DNA of 64,000 nt from Pseudomonas moorei (GTDB lineage Bacteria; Pseudomonadota; Gammaproteobacteria; Pseudomonadales; Pseudomonadaceae): NCBI RefSeq assembly GCF_008801475.1, contig NZ_VZPP01000001.1, positions 372,001-436,000 of the forward strand. The letters are read 5' to 3'. The notes below the pieces were generated by a model that worked only from the letters and a program-made list of their open reading frames with translations, did not search any database and was not told the origin of the DNA. The translations under genes were made by a program, and so were the position numbers. Below are positions 9,230 through 20,283 of the stretch, one piece after another. Each line of letters opens with the position of its first letter. Position 1 is the first letter of the stretch.

Positions 9230-10906
9230 TCATTTGCTCGGTGGTCCTTGCAGATCGATGGGCGCTGCGTTGTCGGGGCGACCGCGAATCAGCGATTCCG
9301 GGTGCCGGCCCAGATAGTCCGCCAGATCACGCAAGGCACGTGAGGTGCGTCCGAGTTCGTTCAGGGTCTGGTCCAGTTTTTCTCGTTGGGGCGAATCATC
9401 GGCCAGGGTGGAATGGGCAGATTGAAGTGTCGAGTTGGCCGTTTGCAGGGTCTTGCTGACGTCCAAGAGCGTGTTATGCACGCCAGGCAGGGTCTTGGCA
9501 TTGAACTGCCCCAGGCTTTTGCGCAGTTCAACCAGGTTGCTGTCGAGATTGCTGGCAATGCGCTCGATCGGCAGCTGGTTGATCTTGGTGACCATGGCTT
9601 CGAGTTTTTCCTGCAGTTGTTCGAGACTGCCAGGAATCGTTGGAATCATGACCGGGCGCACGCTGGCATCGAAGGCAACTTTTTCCGCTTTCGGGTAGAA
9701 GTCCAGGGCGATGTACAACTGACCGGTCAACAGATTGCCGGTGCGAGCCTGGGCGCGCAGGCCGTTCTCGATGAAGGAACCTATCAGCCGCACACCGCCG
9801 GCTTCATCGTTGGGGTCATGTTTCATCTCTTTGAGCATTTTCTGGTGAGCCTGACCCAGGCGTTGCGGGTAGATCACGATTCCGACATTGACCGGGAAGC
9901 TGCGTTTTTGCGCGTCGAAATCAAGATTGACTCCGACCACCTTGCCAATCTCCACGCCCTGGAACTCGACCGGAGCATCAACCTTTAGCCCGCGCAATGC
10001 CTGATCGAAACGCAGGGCCAGGTACTGCGGCTTGCCGTTGGGTGGGGCGAGGGCGGTTTGCTGGTCCTCGAACAGTTCGTAGGTATATTCCTCCGCGGCC
10101 GGCTTGTCGTCGGGACTGAACTCAGGCGCACGGAAGGCAATGCCACCGACCAGCAAGGCGGACAAGGATTCGGTCTTGACCGCAAAGCCGTTGGCACCGA
10201 CGCTCACATCGACGCCACTGGCATTCCAGAAGCGGGTGTTCTCGGTGACGTACTGATCATTGGGGGCATGGACGAACAGGTCGATGTTCACTCCCTTGCC
10301 ATCAGGGTCCAGGGCATAGGCGACGACTTGGCCGACCGGGATCTTGCGGTAGTACACCGGAGAACCGATATCCAGCGACCCCAGGTCCTGGGTATGCAGG
10401 GTGAAGCGCTTGCCCGGCTCGCCATAGGTAATGGGGGGCGGGTTTTCCAGACCCTTGAAGTTTTTCGCCCGGGCATTGGCCTGGCCGATATCGGCACCGA
10501 TGTAATCGCCAGACAACAGGGTATCGATACCCGACACGCCGCCAGCCCCGATTCTTGGGCGCACCACCCAGAATTTGGAGTCTGCGCGGGTAAAACTTTC
10601 CGCCTGCTTGGCCAGTTTGACGGTTGCATTGACGCTCTTCTGGTCATTGCTCAGTTCCACGTCCGTGACTTGACCGATCACCACGTTGCGGTATTTGACC
10701 TCGGTCTTGTTCGCGGTCAGGCCGTCACCGGTCTTGAAGGTGACGGTGATGGTCGGCCCCTCCTGCAACATGCTGTGCACCACCAGGGAAATGCCCACCA
10801 ACACCGCGACAATCGGCACGATCCAGACCAGTGACACGCTGAAACGTCGGGTCTTGATCGGCGCCGGTCCGGGAACCTGTGCCCCGTCAGTGGCTAGTTG
10901 CTTCAT
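9230..10906 (-). CDS. pqiB: MCE-domain protein PqiB
   Basis: Inner-membrane-anchored periplasmic protein with one N-terminal membrane segment (VSLVWIVPIVAVLVGISLVV, about residues 23-42) and three MCE/MlaD repeats. A long C-terminal helical part follows, with leucine/serine heptads around TLLDVSKTLQTANSTLQSAH. In E. coli PqiB forms a syringe-like hexamer that bridges the periplasm for lipid transport. I chose the ATG at 10906, which follows GAGGAGG and overlaps the end of the second pqiA gene by 20 bp; the frame is open further upstream to 10945. At 558 residues the length matches PqiB. Confidence 0.92.
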   Translation of the reverse strand: MKQLATDGAQVPGPAPIKTRRFSVSLVWIVPIVAVLVGISLVVHSMLQEGPTITVTFKTGDGLTANKTEVKYRNVVIGQVTDVELSNDQKSVNATVKLAKQAESFTRADSKFWVVRPRIGAGGVSGIDTLLSGDYIGADIGQANARAKNFKGLENPPPITYGEPGKRFTLHTQDLGSLDIGSPVYYRKIPVGQVVAYALDPDGKGVNIDLFVHAPNDQYVTENTRFWNASGVDVSVGANGFAVKTESLSALLVGGIAFRAPEFSPDDKPAAEEYTYELFEDQQTALAPPNGKPQYLALRFDQALRGLKVDAPVEFQGVEIGKVVGVNLDFDAQKRSFPVNVGIVIYPQRLGQAHQKMLKEMKHDPNDEAGGVRLIGSFIENGLRAQARTGNLLTGQLYIALDFYPKAEKVAFDASVRPVMIPTIPGSLEQLQEKLEAMVTKINQLPIERIASNLDSNLVELRKSLGQFNAKTLPGVHNTLLDVSKTLQTANSTLQSAHSTLADDSPQREKLDQTLNELGRTSRALRDLADYLGRHPESLIRGRPDNAAPIDLQGPPSK

Positions 10907-11543
10907 CCGTGACCTCCTCGTTGTGTGGGGCTTGCGGTTTCTCATCCCAGATCAGGCGCGGATCGAAACTCATCGCCGACAGCATGGTGAACACCACCAC
11001 CAGGCCAAAGAACAAAATGCCGGTCCGGGGCTCGATGTCGGCCAGGGCCTGAAACTTCACCAGTGAGGCCACCAGGGCCACCACTATCACGTCGAGCATG
11101 GACCAGTAACCGATGACCTCGACGAAGCGGTACAGCTGTGATCGCTCCTTGCGCGCCCAGTGGCTGTCGCGTTGCACCGTCACCAGCAATAACGTAATGG
11201 CCACGAACTTGATGCCGGGCACCGCGATACTGGCGATAAAGATGATCAGGGCGATGTCCCAGGAGCCGGCCTCCCAGAACTCCAGCACCCCGCTCATGAT
11301 CGTGCTGTCGGCGCCATGGCCGACCATCTTGGTGTTCATCACCGGCAACAGGTTGGCCGGGATGTAAAACACCAGGGATGTGAACAGGTAGGCCCAGGTG
11401 CGGGTCAACGAGTTGGTTTTGCGCCGGTGCAGCGGGGCCCCGCAACGTTCGCATTCGTGGGGCTTGTGGGTCATGTCGCAGGCCAGTCCGCAGCTGTGAC
11501 ACAGGCACAGGCCCAGCTCGCTGGCGACCGGAGGCGTTGTCAT
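10887..11543 (-). CDS. pqiA: PqiA-domain protein, second half
   Basis: Inner-membrane PqiA domain of 218 residues. It has two zinc-ribbon CxxC pairs at the N-terminus (CLCHSCGLACD and CERCGAPL) and four membrane segments, including FTSLVFYIPANLLPVMNTKM, the conserved PqiA motif. Its ATG overlaps the previous gene's stop as ATGA. In E. coli PqiA is a single protein containing two such units; here each is a separate, coupled gene. It overlaps pqiB by 20 bp. It probably acts with the first PqiA unit to hand lipid to PqiB. Confidence 0.88.
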   Translation of the reverse strand: MTTPPVASELGLCLCHSCGLACDMTHKPHECERCGAPLHRRKTNSLTRTWAYLFTSLVFYIPANLLPVMNTKMVGHGADSTIMSGVLEFWEAGSWDIALIIFIASIAVPGIKFVAITLLLVTVQRDSHWARKERSQLYRFVEVIGYWSMLDVIVVALVASLVKFQALADIEPRTGILFFGLVVVFTMLSAMSFDPRLIWDEKPQAPHNEEVTDEATSH

Positions 11544-12136
11544 AGGATGTCCCACAGTTCGCGAATGTCGCGCCCGGCGATGCGGATCATCATCAGGCTG
11601 AGGATGGCCAGGGCAATCAGACCGATGCCCGGCAACACATCGAGAAAACCGGCGAGTTTAATCACCGCGACCATCGCGCCCAACAGGCAGACTTCCAGCA
11701 TGCTCCAGGGGCGCAGGGTTTCCAGCCAGCGCATGCAGAACTTGAAAGCCGGTGAGCGTCTGGAGGCGAGGGCGTAACCGAGGACCCAGATCAGCAGCAA
11801 CAATTGGAAGATCGGCGCGATGATCATGGCGATGGCCGCCACCATGGCGATGAACGTGATAGGCCCCAGACTGAGCGCCATGACCGAATCCCAGAGCGTC
11901 GCACTGTTTTTCAGGCCCTTGAGGCTGATGCTCATCACCGGGTAGAAGTTGGCGAAAATCCACAGCATCAACGCGGTAAGGGTCAAGGCCAGGCGCTGCT
12001 GGAGTGTCAGGCCGTTATAGCGCTGCAGCACACCGCCGCAGCGGGTGCACAGGGTTTTCTGGTATTTGGCGAGCGTGACTTTCTCGTACACACAGTCGCA
12101 GTGCTCGCAGATGATCAGGTGGTCAGTCGTCGCCAT
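11540..12136 (-). CDS. pqiA: PqiA-domain protein, first half
   Basis: First gene of the pqi operon, a 198-residue inner-membrane PqiA unit. It has zinc-ribbon cysteines (ICEHCDCVYE, LCTRCGGVL) followed by about four membrane segments, with the motif MLWIFANFYPVMSISLKG. The frame is open to 12274. The ATG at 12136 is chosen because the protein then opens directly on the zinc ribbon (MATTDHLIICEHCD) like other PqiA proteins and CGAGCTTGG lies upstream; the extra 46 residues upstream are not like PqiA. It is coupled to the next gene by ATGA. Confidence 0.86.
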   Translation of the reverse strand: MATTDHLIICEHCDCVYEKVTLAKYQKTLCTRCGGVLQRYNGLTLQQRLALTLTALMLWIFANFYPVMSISLKGLKNSATLWDSVMALSLGPITFIAMVAAIAMIIAPIFQLLLLIWVLGYALASRRSPAFKFCMRWLETLRPWSMLEVCLLGAMVAVIKLAGFLDVLPGIGLIALAILSLMMIRIAGRDIRELWDIL

Positions 12137-12256
12137 TGGCCAAGCTCGACAGGAGGCAGGAAGTTCAGAGCACACCCTCAATATAGAAGTGCCTCGCGAT
12201 TGAGCAAATCGAAAGGCTGTTTGAGGACGGAAAAAGGTTGGCTGATCAGCCGGATA

Positions 12257-12290
12257 CCTGTGGCGAGGGGGCAAACGCCCTCACCACAGG
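12257..12290. repeat. REP-like palindrome
   Basis: CCTGTGGCGAGGG pairs with CCCTCACCACAGG around a short loop. This is the single-hairpin version of the Pseudomonas REP family. It lies between the pqi promoter region and the end of the oxidoreductase gene and could end transcription of the latter. Confidence 0.65.
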
Positions 12291-12315
12291 ATTGGTTTAG
12301 CGCTTGAAGCCAATC

Positions 12316-14732
<2,417 letters not shown>

Positions 14733-14749
14733 TCAGGTGATTCTTCGGC

Positions 14750-14845
14750 CCCTGTGGGAGCGGGCTTGCCCGCGATTGGGCCGGCACATTCAGCATCATC
14801 GTTGACTGACAGGCCGCCATCGCGGGCAAGCCCGCTCCCACAGGG
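14750..14845. repeat. REP doublet (two inverted REP units)
   Basis: Two units, CCTGTGGGAGCGGGCTTGCC and its complement-type mate, flank a spacer of about 45 bp so the whole element can fold on itself. It lies inside the ligase/binding-protein/oxidase gene series and could reduce expression of the downstream two genes or stabilise the upstream mRNA. Confidence 0.85.
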
Positions 14846-14858
14846 ATGTGTGATCTTC

Positions 14859-16217
14859 CTAGACGCTGAGCATCAGGAACTCACGCTCCCAGGAACTGAT
14901 GACCCGCTTGAAGTTCTCGTGCTCGGCGCGTTTGACCGCGACATAGCCACGCACGAACTTGCTGCCCAGGTAGCGGCTGACGGTCTCGCATTCTTCCATC
15001 TGCGACAGCGCTTCCTCGATGGTGATCGGCAGGCGCAGGTTGCGACGCTCATAGGCGCGACCCTGGACCCCGGCGCTCGGTTCGACGCCCTCGACCATGC
15101 CGAGGAAACCGCAGAGCAAACTGGCGGCGATGGCCAGGTAAGGGTTGGCGTCTGCACCCGGCAAGCGGTTTTCCACGCGCATCGCCTCCGGGCTGGAGGT
15201 CGGCACGCGCAGGCCGACGGTACGGTTTTCTTCGCCCCACTCAACGTTCACCGGTGCCGAGGTATCCGGCAGGAAGCGGCGGAACGAGTTGACGTTCGGC
15301 GCGAACATCGGCAGCACTTTCGGGATGTATTTCTGCAGGCCACCGATGTGGTGCAGGAACAGCTCACTCATGTTGCCGTTTTCATCGGCGAAGATCGGCT
15401 TGCCGGTGGCGATTTCCACTACGCTCTGGTGAATGTGCATGGCGCTGCCGGGCTCATCGCCAATCGGCTTGGCCATGAAGGTCGCCGCCACGTTGTGCTT
15501 GAGCGCGGCTTCGCGCAGGGTGCGCTTGAACACCGTGATCTGGTCGGCCAGGTCCAGGGCGTCACCATGGCGGAAGTTGATTTCCATCTGCGCCGGGCCG
15601 TCTTCGTGGATCAGCGTGTCGAGGTCCAGGCCTTGCAGCTCGCACCAGTCGTAGACGTCTTCGAACAACGGGTCAAATTCGTTGGCGGCATCGATGGAGA
15701 ACGACTGGCGACCACTTTCGGCACGGCCCGAGCGGCCCATCGGTGCCTTGAGCGGCAAGTCCGGGTCTTCGCAGCGCTGGGTCAGGTAGAACTCCATTTC
15801 CGGCGCGACAATCGGCTTCCAGCCCTTGTCGGTGTAGAGCTGCAAGACTTTCTTCAACACGTTGCGTGGCGACAGCTCGATCGGGTTGCCGAATTTGTCG
15901 AAGGTGTCGTGAATCACGATGGCGGTCGGCTCGATGGCCCAAGGCACCACGTACACCGCGTCGGACACCGGCTTGCAGACCATGTCGATATCGGCCGGGT
16001 CGAGCAGGTCGTAGTAGATGTCGTCGTCGACAAAGTCCCCGGTTACCGTTTGCAACAACACACTTTCCGGCAGGCGCATGCCTCGCTCATGCAGGAACTT
16101 GTTGGTGGGTGCGATTTTGCCGCGTGCAATGCCGGTCAGATCGCTGACGACGCACTCGACTTCGGTAATCTTGTGATCTTTCAGCCAAGTGAACAGCTGA
16201 TCGAAAGGGACATTCAT
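14859..16217 (-). CDS. Glutamine-synthetase-like gamma-glutamylpolyamine synthetase (PuuA/PauA type)
   Basis: Cytoplasmic ligase of 452 residues that joins glutamate to a polyamine using ATP, the first step of the gamma-glutamyl route. GS landmarks are present: PEMEFYLTQ and GPAQMEINF (metal/glutamate site), GSAMHIHQS (ATP loop), NSFRRFLPD and EENRTVGLRVP. The absence of an adenylylation-loop tyrosine region and the short length separate it from GlnA. I chose the ATG at 16217, preceded by GAGGTCTTT; the frame is open to 16265. It is probably the first gene of a unit with the SpuD-like and PuuB-like genes. A candidate NtrC-type palindrome lies upstream. Confidence 0.85.
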   Translation of the reverse strand: MNVPFDQLFTWLKDHKITEVECVVSDLTGIARGKIAPTNKFLHERGMRLPESVLLQTVTGDFVDDDIYYDLLDPADIDMVCKPVSDAVYVVPWAIEPTAIVIHDTFDKFGNPIELSPRNVLKKVLQLYTDKGWKPIVAPEMEFYLTQRCEDPDLPLKAPMGRSGRAESGRQSFSIDAANEFDPLFEDVYDWCELQGLDLDTLIHEDGPAQMEINFRHGDALDLADQITVFKRTLREAALKHNVAATFMAKPIGDEPGSAMHIHQSVVEIATGKPIFADENGNMSELFLHHIGGLQKYIPKVLPMFAPNVNSFRRFLPDTSAPVNVEWGEENRTVGLRVPTSSPEAMRVENRLPGADANPYLAIAASLLCGFLGMVEGVEPSAGVQGRAYERRNLRLPITIEEALSQMEECETVSRYLGSKFVRGYVAVKRAEHENFKRVISSWEREFLMLSV

Positions 16218-16349
16218 AAAGACCTCGTTGTTGGTTTTATTAACGCCAGGAGAAGCCGATTTCATCTTTCGGACACTTCCCCTGTAGCGCGTTGACGACT
16301 ATCTTGGGCGAGCCTTGCGCTTCCATCTATCCACTTTAAGCAGCACAAA

Positions 16350-16368
16350 GCGCACCAAAAGAGTGCGC
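16350..16368. promoter_or_regulatory. Palindrome resembling an NtrC site
   Basis: GCGCAC-N7-GTGCGC, containing GCACCAAAAGAGTGC, fits the NtrC half-sites GCACC-N5-GGTGC at 9 of 10 positions. It lies between the divergent ligase and AraC genes, only 11 bp before the AraC ATG, so it may instead be an autoregulatory operator. I found no sigma-54 -24/-12 element nearby. Confidence 0.3.
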
Positions 16369-16379
16369 CAGGTCATCCC

Positions 16380-17312
16380 ATGACAGTGTGTAATCCGTTA
16401 CAGGTTCAAGCGTTCAACACCGCCGACGTGGCCGAGCAAATCCGCGCCACACCGGGTTGGGTCCAGCATTACCAACAGATGTCGCCGGGGCATTTCGCCG
16501 GTCTGGTGCGCTATCTCGACCTGCAAGGCGTGGAGATTTACGAGGAACACATGAACACCCGGGTCGAGCAGAATTTCAGTGCGCCGCAAGGGTCGCTGGC
16601 GTTCTGTTTCGATCGCAGCGACAACGCGCTGTATGTGCTCAATGGTGAAAGTCGCAACATCTGGATCACCCCGGAGAACTACCAGGAAATCGCCGTGGTG
16701 TTCGGGCCGGAGTTCGTGCAGCGTCACGCGCTGGATGTGGCCAGGCTCGAAGGGTTGTTCATGGCCCCGCTCAATTCACAGCAGAATGCGCTGTTCAGTC
16801 GCTGGCTCAGCGGCACCTTGACCCGGTTGTCGCAGACTTTCGATCCGCCCAGTCGCGAGGCGCTGACCCAGCAGTTGCTCGACGATTGCCTGTTCATCCT
16901 CGACAACGCCTGCGTGTGCCTGGACCAGGGCGCCTTGCAGCGCCGGGCGGGGGAGCGGGCGATCATGAAGCGAGTAGGGGAATGGGCGGCGGATACGCCC
17001 GAAGAACACCTCAATCTGCTTGAGCTGTCCCAGGTTGCAGGGGTTTCACTGCGCCAGTTGCAGCATGCATTCAAGACATTCACCGGTATGGCGCCGACCC
17101 AATGGCTGCGCCTGCGTCGCCTCAACAGCGCCCGCCGGGAGTTGCTGATCAGCACGCCGTCGCAAACCACCGTCGCCGAAGTGGCGATGCACTGGTCGTT
17201 CTGGCATCTGGGGCGGTTTTCCAGCAGCTATCGCGCGCTGTTCAAGGAGTTGCCGAGCGACACCCTCAAACGTGTGAGTACCGCGCAGCCGACTGGCCGC
17301 GGGCGCCGTTAG
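16380..17312 (+). CDS. AraC-family transcriptional regulator
   Basis: 310-residue regulator with an N-terminal ligand-type domain and a C-terminal double helix-turn-helix. The C-terminal part contains LLELSQVAGVSLRQLQHAFK (first HTH) and TTVAEVAMHWSFWHLGRFSS (second HTH), then YRALFKELPSDTLKR. The tail and N-terminal part recall EutR-like regulators. It is divergent from the PuuA-like gene across 162 bp and may control it. It overlaps the convergent XRE-cupin gene by 4 bp. Its effector is unknown. Confidence 0.8.
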   Translation: MTVCNPLQVQAFNTADVAEQIRATPGWVQHYQQMSPGHFAGLVRYLDLQGVEIYEEHMNTRVEQNFSAPQGSLAFCFDRSDNALYVLNGESRNIWITPENYQEIAVVFGPEFVQRHALDVARLEGLFMAPLNSQQNALFSRWLSGTLTRLSQTFDPPSREALTQQLLDDCLFILDNACVCLDQGALQRRAGERAIMKRVGEWAADTPEEHLNLLELSQVAGVSLRQLQHAFKTFTGMAPTQWLRLRRLNSARRELLISTPSQTTVAEVAMHWSFWHLGRFSSSYRALFKELPSDTLKRVSTAQPTGRGRR

Positions 17313-17905
17313 AAGGTCGGCGGGGTGATCACCCAGATCACCACCGCATCGACATCGCCAGGGTTGCCGTAGCGGTGTGGCTCCTGGCTGGAGAAGCTGA
17401 AACTGTCTCCTTCGTTGAGCTGAAAGTAGCGCTCGCCGACCCACAACTCGAAACGCCCCGATAGCAGGTAACCCGCTTCTTCACCGTCGTGGCTGTAGCT
17501 TTGTTGGCTGTAGGTGCCCGGAGGGAAACGCGAATGCAGCATTTCCAGGTGCTGACTGGGCTGTGGGGTCAGCAACTGGTCAATGATCCCGTCTTCGTAG
17601 TGCACGCTCAGACGACTGTTCTTGCGCACGACAATGCCGTCGTCCTCGGGAGCGGTGACCGCTTCGCTGGCGAAGAACCACTGGATGGTCACGCCCAGGC
17701 TGCGGGCGATATTGAACAACGCAGGAATCGACGGGTAAGCGAGGTTGCGCTCCAGCTGGCTGATGTAGCCGGCGGTCAACTCGCTTTGTTGCGCCAGTTC
17801 CGCCAGGGTCATGCCCCGGCGCTTGCGCAGGCCGCGTATCCGCGTGCCGAGAAAATGCGGTTCGGCGCTGCCGGTGGCGGGTTGTGGCGTGGTGCTGTTG
17901 CTCAT
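17309..17905 (-). CDS. XRE-cupin transcriptional regulator (PuuR-like)
   Basis: 198 residues: an N-terminal HTH_XRE domain (GTRIRGLRKRRGMTLAELAQ, then SELTAGYISQLERN) and a C-terminal cupin (GYLLSGRFELWVGE, FSFSSQEPHRYGNPG). This is the layout of PuuR, the putrescine-responsive repressor of puu genes, and it sits next to a puu-like cluster. The ATG at 17905 gives an N-terminus suited to the HTH; the frame is open to 17986 through a REP-like hairpin, which is unlikely to be coding. The upstream ribosome site (GGGATCGACC) is weak. Confidence 0.8.
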   Translation of the reverse strand: MSNSTTPQPATGSAEPHFLGTRIRGLRKRRGMTLAELAQQSELTAGYISQLERNLAYPSIPALFNIARSLGVTIQWFFASEAVTAPEDDGIVVRKNSRLSVHYEDGIIDQLLTPQPSQHLEMLHSRFPPGTYSQQSYSHDGEEAGYLLSGRFELWVGERYFQLNEGDSFSFSSQEPHRYGNPGDVDAVVIWVITPPTF

Positions 17906-17939
17906 GGTCGATCCCGAGCCGGTGGCTACGCTCTGCCCC

Positions 17940-17964
17940 CTGTAGGAGCGGGCTCGCTCCTGCA
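17940..17964. repeat. Single REP-like hairpin
   Basis: TGTAGGAGCG-GGCT-CGCTCCTGCA, a short unpaired REP unit in the promoter region of the XRE-cupin gene. Confidence 0.6.
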
Positions 17965-18007
17965 AAGAGCAGTCATTGAGAGTCAAAGCCCCGGAGTATA
18001 AACAGCC

Positions 18008-19969
18008 TCAAAGCTCCCACGCGACTTTCAGGCCCTCATAAATCGCTTCTTCGGCCGTTCTCGGTGCCAGGCAGTCGCCGATGCGCCGGAATTCAACCAG
18101 GCCCTGCAGTTCGGCGCCCAGGGTATCCACCGGCTGATGGCCCTGGCACAGCACCAGGGTGTCGATGTTTTCCATCAGCATCGGTTCGCCGCTGGCGGTG
18201 TGTTGCAGGTAGACAGTGTTGTCATCGCAGCCGTACAAGCGGGCGTAAGGGGTGATGGCAATCCCCAGTTTGTGCAGCTCGCCGGCCATTTGATCACGTA
18301 CGTACAGCGGCAGGTTTTCCCCGCAATGGGTGCCATTGACTGCCAGTTGCACCTGATGCCCGGCACGGGTCAGACGCTCGGCAACGCCTGGGCCGATCCA
18401 GTCGCAACGCCAGTCGACCACCACCACCGACCGGCCAATCTGCACCTCATCACGCAATACCTGCCAGGCATCCACCACCTGCAATTCGCCACCGCGTTCG
18501 AAGTGCGGCCAGTAGGGCTCGGCCCCGGTGGCGATGATGACCATGTGCGGTTTTTCCCGTTCAACCAAGGCGCGGTCAACCCGGGTGTTGCGCACCACGC
18601 GCACGCCAGCCAGTTCCATTTCCCGTTGCAAATTGGTGCTGGCGCCGCCGAACTCGCTGCGCCGTGGCAGCAACTGCGCCAGCAACACCTGACCGCCCAA
18701 TTGCGCGCTGGCTTCATACAGCGTCACCTCATGCCCGCGTTGAGCGGCAACCGCAGCGGCTTTCATCCCGGCCGGGCCTCCACCGGCAATCATGATGCGT
18801 TTGCGCGTGCTCGCGGGTCGGCGCTCGGCGAAGATCAACTCACGACCGGTTTCCGGGTGCTGGATGCAGGAAATCGGCAAGCCCTTGTGGAAGTGGCCGA
18901 TGCACGCCTGATTGCAGGCGATGCAGGCGCGCACGTCTTCAGCGCGGCCGGCATCGGTCTTGTTGGGCATTTGCGGGTCACAGATCAGGGCGCGGGTCAT
19001 GCCGCACACGTCAGCCTGACCACGGGCCAGAATCAGCTCGGCTTCCTGGGGCTGATTGATGCGCCCGGTGACGAACAACGGGATATCCAAACCCGCCTTG
19101 AAGGTGCCCGCTTCCCTGGCCAGGTAGGCGGCCTCGATCGCCATCGGCGGCACGATATGCACCGCACCACCGAGCGAGGCCGAAGTGCCGGCGACGATGT
19201 GCACGTAATCCAGTTGCGCTTGCAGCGATTGCACGGCGGCCAGGGATTCGTCTTCGGTCAGCCCTTCGGGGTCGCGCTCGTCCGCGGAAATGCGCAAGCC
19301 GACGATGAATTGCTCGTCGGTGCTGGCGCGAATAGCGGCAATCACTTCACGCAGGAAGCGCAGGCGTTGTTCCAGATCACCGTTGTAGCCATCGGTGCGG
19401 CGATTGACCCGTGGGTTGATGAATTGCGCCGGCAGGTAGCCGTGGCTGGCGACCACTTCCACGCCATCGATACCGGCCTGATGCAGGCGCCTTGCCGCGG
19501 CGGCGTAACCGGCGACGATCTCGTTGATCATCCCCTGATCGAGTGCACGCGGCATGACCCGGAACCGCTCGTTGGGCGCCGCCGAGGCGGAGTAGGCCAC
19601 GGCCAGCAAGCCATCGCTGGATTCCATGATTTCCCGCCCCGGATGAAATACCTGGGACAACACCACGGTGCCGTGGGCATGGCAGGTTTGCGCGATTTTC
19701 CGGTAGCCGTCGATGCAGGCGTCATCGGTGGCCATCAGCACATGGGAGGTATAACGCGCGCTGTCATGCACGCCGGCCACCTGCAACACGATCAGCCCGA
19801 CGCCGCCCTCGGCCCGCGCCCGGTGATAGGCGATCAACTGTTCGTTGACCAGGTTGTCGGTGGGCATCGAGGTGTCGTGCCCGCTGGACATGATGCGGTT
19901 TTTCAGGCGCTTGCCACGGATCTGCAAGGGTTCGAACAGGTGTGCGAAGGCTGGGGTCGGGCTCGGCAT
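18008..19969 (-). CDS. FMN/[4Fe-4S]/FAD oxidoreductase of the dienoyl-CoA reductase/TMADH family
   Basis: 653-residue modular flavoenzyme. Residues about 8-350 form an old-yellow-enzyme-type FMN barrel (FEPLQIRGKRLKNRIMSSGH, VEVVASHGYLPAQFINP). A cysteine cluster for one [4Fe-4S] follows (CIACNQACIG plus a later C). The C-terminal part binds a dinucleotide (IMIAGGGPAGMKAAAVAAQR). This layout is shared by 2,4-dienoyl-CoA reductase, trimethylamine dehydrogenase and the demethylases of betaine-like compounds. I chose the ATG at 19969 because the protein then opens at the barrel; the frame continues to 20074 through REP sequence. The substrate is unknown. The neighbouring PotD-like binding protein and class II aldolase hint at a nitrogenous or sugar-like substrate. 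Confidence 0.75.
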   Translation of the reverse strand: MPSPTPAFAHLFEPLQIRGKRLKNRIMSSGHDTSMPTDNLVNEQLIAYHRARAEGGVGLIVLQVAGVHDSARYTSHVLMATDDACIDGYRKIAQTCHAHGTVVLSQVFHPGREIMESSDGLLAVAYSASAAPNERFRVMPRALDQGMINEIVAGYAAAARRLHQAGIDGVEVVASHGYLPAQFINPRVNRRTDGYNGDLEQRLRFLREVIAAIRASTDEQFIVGLRISADERDPEGLTEDESLAAVQSLQAQLDYVHIVAGTSASLGGAVHIVPPMAIEAAYLAREAGTFKAGLDIPLFVTGRINQPQEAELILARGQADVCGMTRALICDPQMPNKTDAGRAEDVRACIACNQACIGHFHKGLPISCIQHPETGRELIFAERRPASTRKRIMIAGGGPAGMKAAAVAAQRGHEVTLYEASAQLGGQVLLAQLLPRRSEFGGASTNLQREMELAGVRVVRNTRVDRALVEREKPHMVIIATGAEPYWPHFERGGELQVVDAWQVLRDEVQIGRSVVVVDWRCDWIGPGVAERLTRAGHQVQLAVNGTHCGENLPLYVRDQMAGELHKLGIAITPYARLYGCDDNTVYLQHTASGEPMLMENIDTLVLCQGHQPVDTLGAELQGLVEFRRIGDCLAPRTAEEAIYEGLKVAWEL

Positions 19970-19994
19970 GGTGCGGGTACTCCGGGCAGTCTGA

Positions 19995-20097
19995 CCTGTA
20001 GGAGCGAGCTTGCTTGCGATGGACTTGAGGACGACGCGTTCATCCAGACAACACGCGCTAGCGTTAACGTCCATCGCGAGCAGGCTCGCTCCTACAG
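19995..20097. repeat. REP doublet
   Basis: CCTGTAGGAGCGAGCTTGCT and its inverted mate CGAGCAGGCTCGCTCCTACA with a spacer of about 60 bp, in the divergent region between the oxidoreductase and the binding-protein gene. Confidence 0.8.
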
Positions 20098-20283
20098 AGG
20101 CATTTGGTTTTGGTGTTGTTATTTTGGTCTATAGAAATTTACCTGTAGTAAAAAATCAACTTGTTTTTTTACTGGCCATTGCAGTAGCTTGAAATGGCAC
20201 CCGCATCTTGGGGCGAACCTCACAACAATAAAAAAGGGCCACACCGACTTGAGTTCGGCGGGCACCTGCACGAGGAACCATTG

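Noticed and set aside
14754..16295. A 513-codon plus-strand frame over the PuuA-like gene
   Set aside because: Begins inside a REP element and is antisense to a clear glutamine-synthetase-fold gene.
18137..20134. A 665-codon open frame opposite the FMN oxidoreductase gene
   Set aside because: It is antisense to a gene with clear domains and motifs; high G+C codon structure leaves the opposite strand open. The translation has no recognisable domain.
20190..20215. Sigma-54-like TGGCAC upstream of the orphan binding protein
   Set aside because: The -12 GC element at the needed distance is missing (TCTTGG instead of TTGC).
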